A stretch of DNA of 64,000 nt from Leptolinea sp964446955 (lineage in GTDB: Bacteria; Chloroflexota; Anaerolineae; Anaerolineales; Anaerolineaceae). This document shows, in pieces, positions 60,680-64,000 of the stretch; position 1 is the stretch's first letter; each line of letters opens with the position of its first letter. The stretch is taken from contig CAYUQJ010000001.1 of assembly GCA_964446955.1 (NCBI GenBank), positions 1-64,000 of the forward strand, given 5' to 3'. The position numbers and the translations under genes were made by a program. The notes below the pieces were generated by a model. It saw nothing but the letters and a program-made list of their open reading frames with translations, ran no database searches and was not told the DNA's origin.

Positions 60680-61630
60680 TCAGGATTGATTTTTAAATTT
60701 GTGATTCCGTAGATAGAAAACACCGCTTTGGTATTGAATACGCAGTATTCTTCCATCATTGACCAACGTATCGACAATTGTCCAATCCATCCCAGCGGTA
60801 TTGACCATTTGCTTCAGGGCTTCTTCGCGCAGCGGGTGTACTGATGTGATTGCAAGGATGTCATTTGCCAGGTCTCCGGTTGATTGGAAATCGTCCGTCT
60901 CAGCTTCGAAAAGAATATCCATGGACGACAGTTGTCTGGGGGTTGTCAATAAGAAATCCTGCAGGAAGGCCTGGTCGGGTGGTTTTACCCACGGAACAGC
61001 CGGTGGGCGCGTGGGAATGGAGAAATAAGAAACAAATGTGTTCAATTTGTTTAGAAAGTGAATGATGGGGTCTAAAATGGCGGCATTATCATTCAATCCA
61101 TGGATTAACATGGTCTCTGTCACCATTTTCCCAGAGTATTTCGCACGGAATTCGGAAATTCCTGTTATGAGATCGTCCAACCGGAGTTTGCCATACGGCC
61201 GGTTGATCTTTTTCCATACGTTTTCGTCCATTGAGTCAACTTTTAGCGAAACCCAATCCGCTTGTTGAAGTTCATCTTGAACGTCCGCCCGATTGATCAG
61301 GGCGGAATTGGATATCACGGCGATCGGGATCTGAAATTGTTTTAATCGGAAGATCAATTCTCCCAGATGGATATCCAATGTGGGTTCTCCATCTGGAACC
61401 AGGGTGAGGTAATCCACTTCCCTGTTTTGTTTCTTGCATTCGTTAAGTTTCTGTTCCACATCGTCAGTGATCTCCTTAACAGAGAAAAATTCCTGTCGTG
61501 TAATGCTTAACGAAGACGTACTGCCAACTTGGCAATACACACAGGAATATGGACAATGTTTGGGTGGAATGTGGTTAATCCCCAGGCTGGAGCCCAACCG
61601 ACGGGAAGGAACGGGACCAAAGGCTATCAT
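60680..61630 (-). CDS. Radical SAM protein
   Basis: A 316-residue radical SAM enzyme. The cluster-binding CxxxCxxC lies in KHCPYSCVYCQVG (near residues 26-33), preceded by FGPVPSRRLGSSLGI, a signature of a COG0731-like or wyosine-related group. A TIM-barrel part has YLTLVPDGEPTLDIHLGELI. A C-terminal helical region (about 235-310) is winged-helix-like. The substrate is unknown. It lies 30 nt after the VKOR gene on the same strand. Confidence 0.85.
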   Translation of the reverse strand: MIAFGPVPSRRLGSSLGINHIPPKHCPYSCVYCQVGSTSSLSITRQEFFSVKEITDDVEQKLNECKKQNREVDYLTLVPDGEPTLDIHLGELIFRLKQFQIPIAVISNSALINRADVQDELQQADWVSLKVDSMDENVWKKINRPYGKLRLDDLITGISEFRAKYSGKMVTETMLIHGLNDNAAILDPIIHFLNKLNTFVSYFSIPTRPPAVPWVKPPDQAFLQDFLLTTPRQLSSMDILFEAETDDFQSTGDLANDILAITSVHPLREEALKQMVNTAGMDWTIVDTLVNDGRILRIQYQSGVFYLRNHKFKNQS

Positions 61631-61660
61631 ATTATCATCTCATGGTAAAAATTTTTGAAG

Positions 61661-62407
61661 TTAAAATTGGTCATCATTAAGCGCTTTTTGCCCGACAGGT
61701 GTTGTGATCCATAGCAACAGGATCATCAATACGGCTGATGTTATACACCAGGTGCAAGTGGCATGAATGACAAACGGTTCCAGATATGTCAGATATGAAG
61801 AGAACAATACTCCAAAGAAACACATCCCCCAGGCTGCCAGATAGAAAAACCTTTTGATACCACCCTTTGATTGTTTTCCCAGAATAACAGCTACCGCTAT
61901 TGCCAGATAACCGACAACCCCGATAACCCCAATGGGTATCAGGTTAAAGAGCCGGGCATACTGACTGGTTTGAACTGTGACACAACCAGGCATACCGACA
62001 CCGCAAACTGGCAGACCTGCCGTTAATTCAACATAAGCCAGGTATCCTGCAACAAGCAGCCCTGCGGCTACGATCAATGGAAAAGAGTATTTCCACCATT
62101 TGTTAAACAGGTGGGATTTTACTTTTGGGAACCATAAGGTAATGGGAAACAGAAGTGCCGAGATCAGTACGAGGAATATCAGGATTGCGAATATCCCCGT
62201 GTTTCCGCCGGTTCTCATCAGATCTGTAATTCCGGGTAGCCCGAGCGAAGCGAAAATGGGGATCATTGCTGTGTACCAGTTTTTCCCGTTATTAATCGGG
62301 GAAGATCTCAATATCAGTATTAAAGAAGTAATAAGGCTGACCAACAGAAAGACGAGTACGATGATTGCCAGGGTATTCTCATTCATAGTATTGATTAAAC
62401 CTTTCAT
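61661..62407 (-). CDS. Vitamin K epoxide reductase (VKOR) family membrane protein
   Basis: A 248-residue protein with about seven hydrophobic helices. Bacterial VKOR re-oxidises DsbA-like partners using quinone to form disulfides. The VKOR core is in the second half, with loop cysteines in LPVCGVGMPGCVTVQTSQ and the redox pair CTWC near residue 218. The N-terminal three helices are an extra segment. No thioredoxin-fold partner is adjacent. ATG 62407 or ATG 62386 could be the start. Disulfide formation in an apparent anaerobe is plausible but unproven. Confidence 0.88.
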   Translation of the reverse strand: MKGLINTMNENTLAIIVLVFLLVSLITSLILILRSSPINNGKNWYTAMIPIFASLGLPGITDLMRTGGNTGIFAILIFLVLISALLFPITLWFPKVKSHLFNKWWKYSFPLIVAAGLLVAGYLAYVELTAGLPVCGVGMPGCVTVQTSQYARLFNLIPIGVIGVVGYLAIAVAVILGKQSKGGIKRFFYLAAWGMCFFGVLFSSYLTYLEPFVIHATCTWCITSAVLMILLLWITTPVGQKALNDDQF

Positions 62408-62494
62408 GAGTGCGGTGAAAAATTTAGAATGACTGATTTTTCACCCGGCACAAAAAGGCAATTAGCGAAAACAGGAGTCAAAAAATCTAAACGA

Positions 62495-62938
62495 TTAGTT
62501 GTAAGCCAACCGTATCGGTTCATCTGACATGGTTGGAGCCAACCACTCCTTCCATACCGGGTCTTCCCATGTTTTCAGCTTTGTGTGCATATCCAAGTAT
62601 TTTTGGGGAATGGGATGAGTACCGAGAACGACTTCTACCCCATACCGGTTTTCGAGGAATCTTTTGAATGTGTCAATATAGGGACATGGAGGGTATCCAA
62701 CGAGTAACCCGGTTGCCAAATGGATGATCTGGGCACCGTTTTTAATCATCTCGTCTCCGGCGTATTCGATGTTGCCGCCCGGGCAACCGGCACAGGTTGT
62801 ATAGCCAACCAGCTCAACATCCATGCCAGCATAGCGACTAAATGCGCCAACACGTTCCCTGAGCGAGCGAAGACATTTTCCGCCCGCGCAAGTCCTGTAA
62901 CGATCACATATGATAATGCCAATCTTGGTTTTTTCCAT
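62495..62938 (-). CDS. CGGC-domain putative metal-binding protein
   Basis: A 147-residue Cys-rich protein with conserved clusters: ICDRYRTCAGGKCLRSL near the N-terminus, TTCAGCPGGN around residue 56 and GYPPCPYID around residue 85. This is the CGGC domain pattern, predicted to bind metal. GGGAGGATGGG precedes ATG 62938; an upstream in-frame ATG lacks a site. It lies between a DUF59 protein and VKOR. The function is unknown. Confidence 0.83.
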   Translation of the reverse strand: MEKTKIGIIICDRYRTCAGGKCLRSLRERVGAFSRYAGMDVELVGYTTCAGCPGGNIEYAGDEMIKNGAQIIHLATGLLVGYPPCPYIDTFKRFLENRYGVEVVLGTHPIPQKYLDMHTKLKTWEDPVWKEWLAPTMSDEPIRLAYN

Positions 62939-63010
62939 CCCATCCTCCCGAAAAATGTTGGGCTGTATTGCGTATATCACAAAAACAGGTATGTTCCGAC
63001 GTTTGTGACT

Positions 63011-63319
63011 TTATGATTCTGTATCCAGCATGTTCTGAAGCATCTGGGTTAATGTCTCAGCCTGCGAGTAGTTTTCAACAGTGATCTTTTGATGGCTTAT
63101 TCCTGTGACCTCGCTGACAGCTTCCATTATACTTAACGCAAGGGGGACGGCTAAAGGGCATAGAGGAGAGGATGGCCGGAAGATATAGGAGATATTTCCA
63201 TTATCATCAATCTTTATATCCTGTACCAACCGCATTCGGATGACATCAGCACCTGTCTCAGGGTCAATCACCTTTGACAGTTTATCGATTACATCTTTTT
63301 CCAGTTGTCTTTGTTCCAT
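63011..63319 (-). CDS. MIP18/DUF59 iron-sulfur assembly protein
   Basis: A 102-residue MIP18-like protein: an N-terminal helix VIDKLSKVIDPETGADVIRM, then YIFRPSSPLCPLAVPLA with the typical conserved Cys. Relatives (SufT, PaaD, CIA2) help deliver Fe-S clusters. The ATG at 63319 has GGAGGT 9 nt upstream, and the gene begins 7 nt after the end of the MinD-ferredoxin gene. That ATPase is of the kind that works with Fe-S carriers, so the two may act together. Confidence 0.88.
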   Translation of the reverse strand: MEQRQLEKDVIDKLSKVIDPETGADVIRMRLVQDIKIDDNGNISYIFRPSSPLCPLAVPLALSIMEAVSEVTGISHQKITVENYSQAETLTQMLQNMLDTES

Positions 63320-63326
63320 AGACTTT

Positions 63327-64000
63327 TTACCTCCCAAAAATTATGTTGGTCATTTTCGACCATATTTGGGAAATCGATTTTGATGCCGGTGACTCGGGAT
63401 ACATTTCGATCACGGTTTTCCCTTGCAGCATAGAATTTGGAATTGCTTCATCGAACGGGATCTCGCCGACAACTTCCAGATTATGCTCAACAGCATATTG
63501 CCGGATCTCTTCTCCGCCTTGCGGATAGATATCCGCTTTATTGATGACTATCTTGGAAGGAACTTTAAAGTGGTCGAGAGTCAATAAAATTCTCTTCAAG
63601 TCATGGATTCCAGCCTGGCTGGGTTCGGCAACGATCATACCGAAATCCACGCCGGCGCATGCGGATATGACCGGGCAGCCAATACCCGGCGGTCCATCTA
63701 TGATGATCAGTGGAGATTCGGTGTCTTCGGCGTGGAGTCTAGCCTGTTGCCTTACCATAGTGACCAATTTGCCCGAATTGTCCCTGCCGGGAAAAAGTTC
63801 CGCATGGAAGAGTAATCCTGATCTGGTTTGCGAACGATACCAGAAACCTTCCTGTTGTTTAACCATGCGGATCGCATCATTTGGACAGGCATATACACAT
63901 GCCGCGCAACCGTCACAGGCAATCTGATCCACCCACATTGCCTGAGGATTGGATTTTGATGGGAAAATTGCGTCATATCGACATACATTGACGCATGAAC
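63327..64000 (-). CDS. MinD/Mrp-type ATPase with ferredoxin insert (5' end beyond the window)
   Basis: Only the C-terminal 224 residues are present; the frame is open to base 64000. The visible N-terminal part ends a first 4Fe-4S motif (VNVCRYDAIF), then holds a full second one (CDGCAACVYACPNDAI). These are the ferredoxin insert typical of MinD-family ATPases in anaerobes. The P-loop half is outside the window. Present are LIIIDGPPGIGCPVISACAG (Walker B/switch) and IVINKADIYP. A role in iron-sulfur or metal-cofactor assembly is inferred from the family and from the DUF59 neighbour. Confidence 0.88.
   Translation of the reverse strand, partial: SCVNVCRYDAIFPSKSNPQAMWVDQIACDGCAACVYACPNDAIRMVKQQEGFWYRSQTRSGLLFHAELFPGRDNSGKLVTMVRQQARLHAEDTESPLIIIDGPPGIGCPVISACAGVDFGMIVAEPSQAGIHDLKRILLTLDHFKVPSKIVINKADIYPQGGEEIRQYAVEHNLEVVGEIPFDEAIPNSMLQGKTVIEMYPESPASKSISQIWSKMTNIIFGR

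Noticed and set aside
1..64000. CRISPR arrays, insertion sequences or prophage genes
   Set aside because: No regularly spaced repeats, transposase, integrase or phage structural genes were found on either strand.
1..64000. A recoded genetic code with TGA as sense
   Set aside because: Several intact genes end in TGA at the expected length, such as cca (4168-4170) and the adenosine-kinase-like gene (29098-29100), so TGA is a stop in general.

Overview
The window is 64 kb of ordinary bacterial chromosome at roughly 50% GC. It looks like an anaerobic member of the Chloroflexota, most likely class Anaerolineae. That assignment is inferred from the proteins (a YvcK protein with N-terminal membrane segments, many lipoprotein and Ser/Thr-kinase signalling genes, a pyruvate phosphate dikinase, a T-box-controlled ThrRS, MinD-ferredoxin and CGGC proteins), not from an rRNA gene. 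Genes are dense, lie on both strands and use ATG, GTG and TTG starts. I found no insertion sequence, prophage, CRISPR array or rRNA. TGA is a normal stop codon for many genes here, for example cca and the adenosine-kinase-like gene, which matters for the selenoprotein call below.

Layout. 1-4.9 kb (+): the 3' end of tRNA-Glu, then rplU-rpmA-rpmE, where the L31 protein carries a C-terminal domain like the RNA polymerase alpha CTD, then tdk, hpt, cca and an alpha/beta hydrolase. 4.9-9.5 kb: an S49 protease with a membrane DUF4350-like protein (-), a two-module CHAP-like protein (+), a small zinc-ribbon protein and an orphan receiver (-). 9.7-13.5 kb: ppdK (+) and a CorA-type transporter (-). 13.6-16.7 kb (-): a redox group with a peroxiredoxin whose peroxidatic Cys codon is an in-frame TGA, an XRE-cupin-NifX-like fusion regulator, OsmC and a methyltransferase. 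16.7-22.2 kb: thrS behind a T-box leader (-) and divergent pdhABC for pyruvate dehydrogenase E1/E2 (+). 22.3-31.3 kb: an unrecognised protein and a lytic transglycosylase (-), a PAS/GAF/GGDEF cyclase (+), an adenosine kinase plus ahcY pair (+) and a C39-like peptidase (-). 31.3-35.8 kb (-): tgt, uppP and a binding lipoprotein, then recA and an NBR1-Ig lipoprotein. 35.8-41 kb (+): alr-recJ, two tandem EamA transporters and arfB. 41-50 kb: GNAT and GT2 (-), AAA ATPase and GH3-like protein (+), a Ser/Thr kinase (-) divergent from an FHA-winged-helix regulator (+), and htrA (+). 49.8-55.4 kb (-): a chemotaxis receptor, a CpXC protein and a sensor kinase. 55.4-59.2 kb (+): yvcK, gap and pgk. 59.2-64 kb (-): a possible gene train from a MinD-ferredoxin ATPase (cut by the window end) through DUF59, CGGC, VKOR, radical SAM and DUF364 proteins to TrmO.

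The two strongest oddities are the putative selenocysteine peroxiredoxin (TGA at 14119-14121, with a possible SECIS hairpin just downstream) and the L31-alphaCTD fusion. Four genes (alr, GT2, yvcK and the sensor kinase) have a -10 element 6-9 nt before their start codon and no Shine-Dalgarno sequence, which predicts leaderless mRNAs. Central carbon genes (ppdK, pdhABC, yvcK, gap, pgk) are spread over the window, consistent with a fermentative or sugar-using anaerobe.
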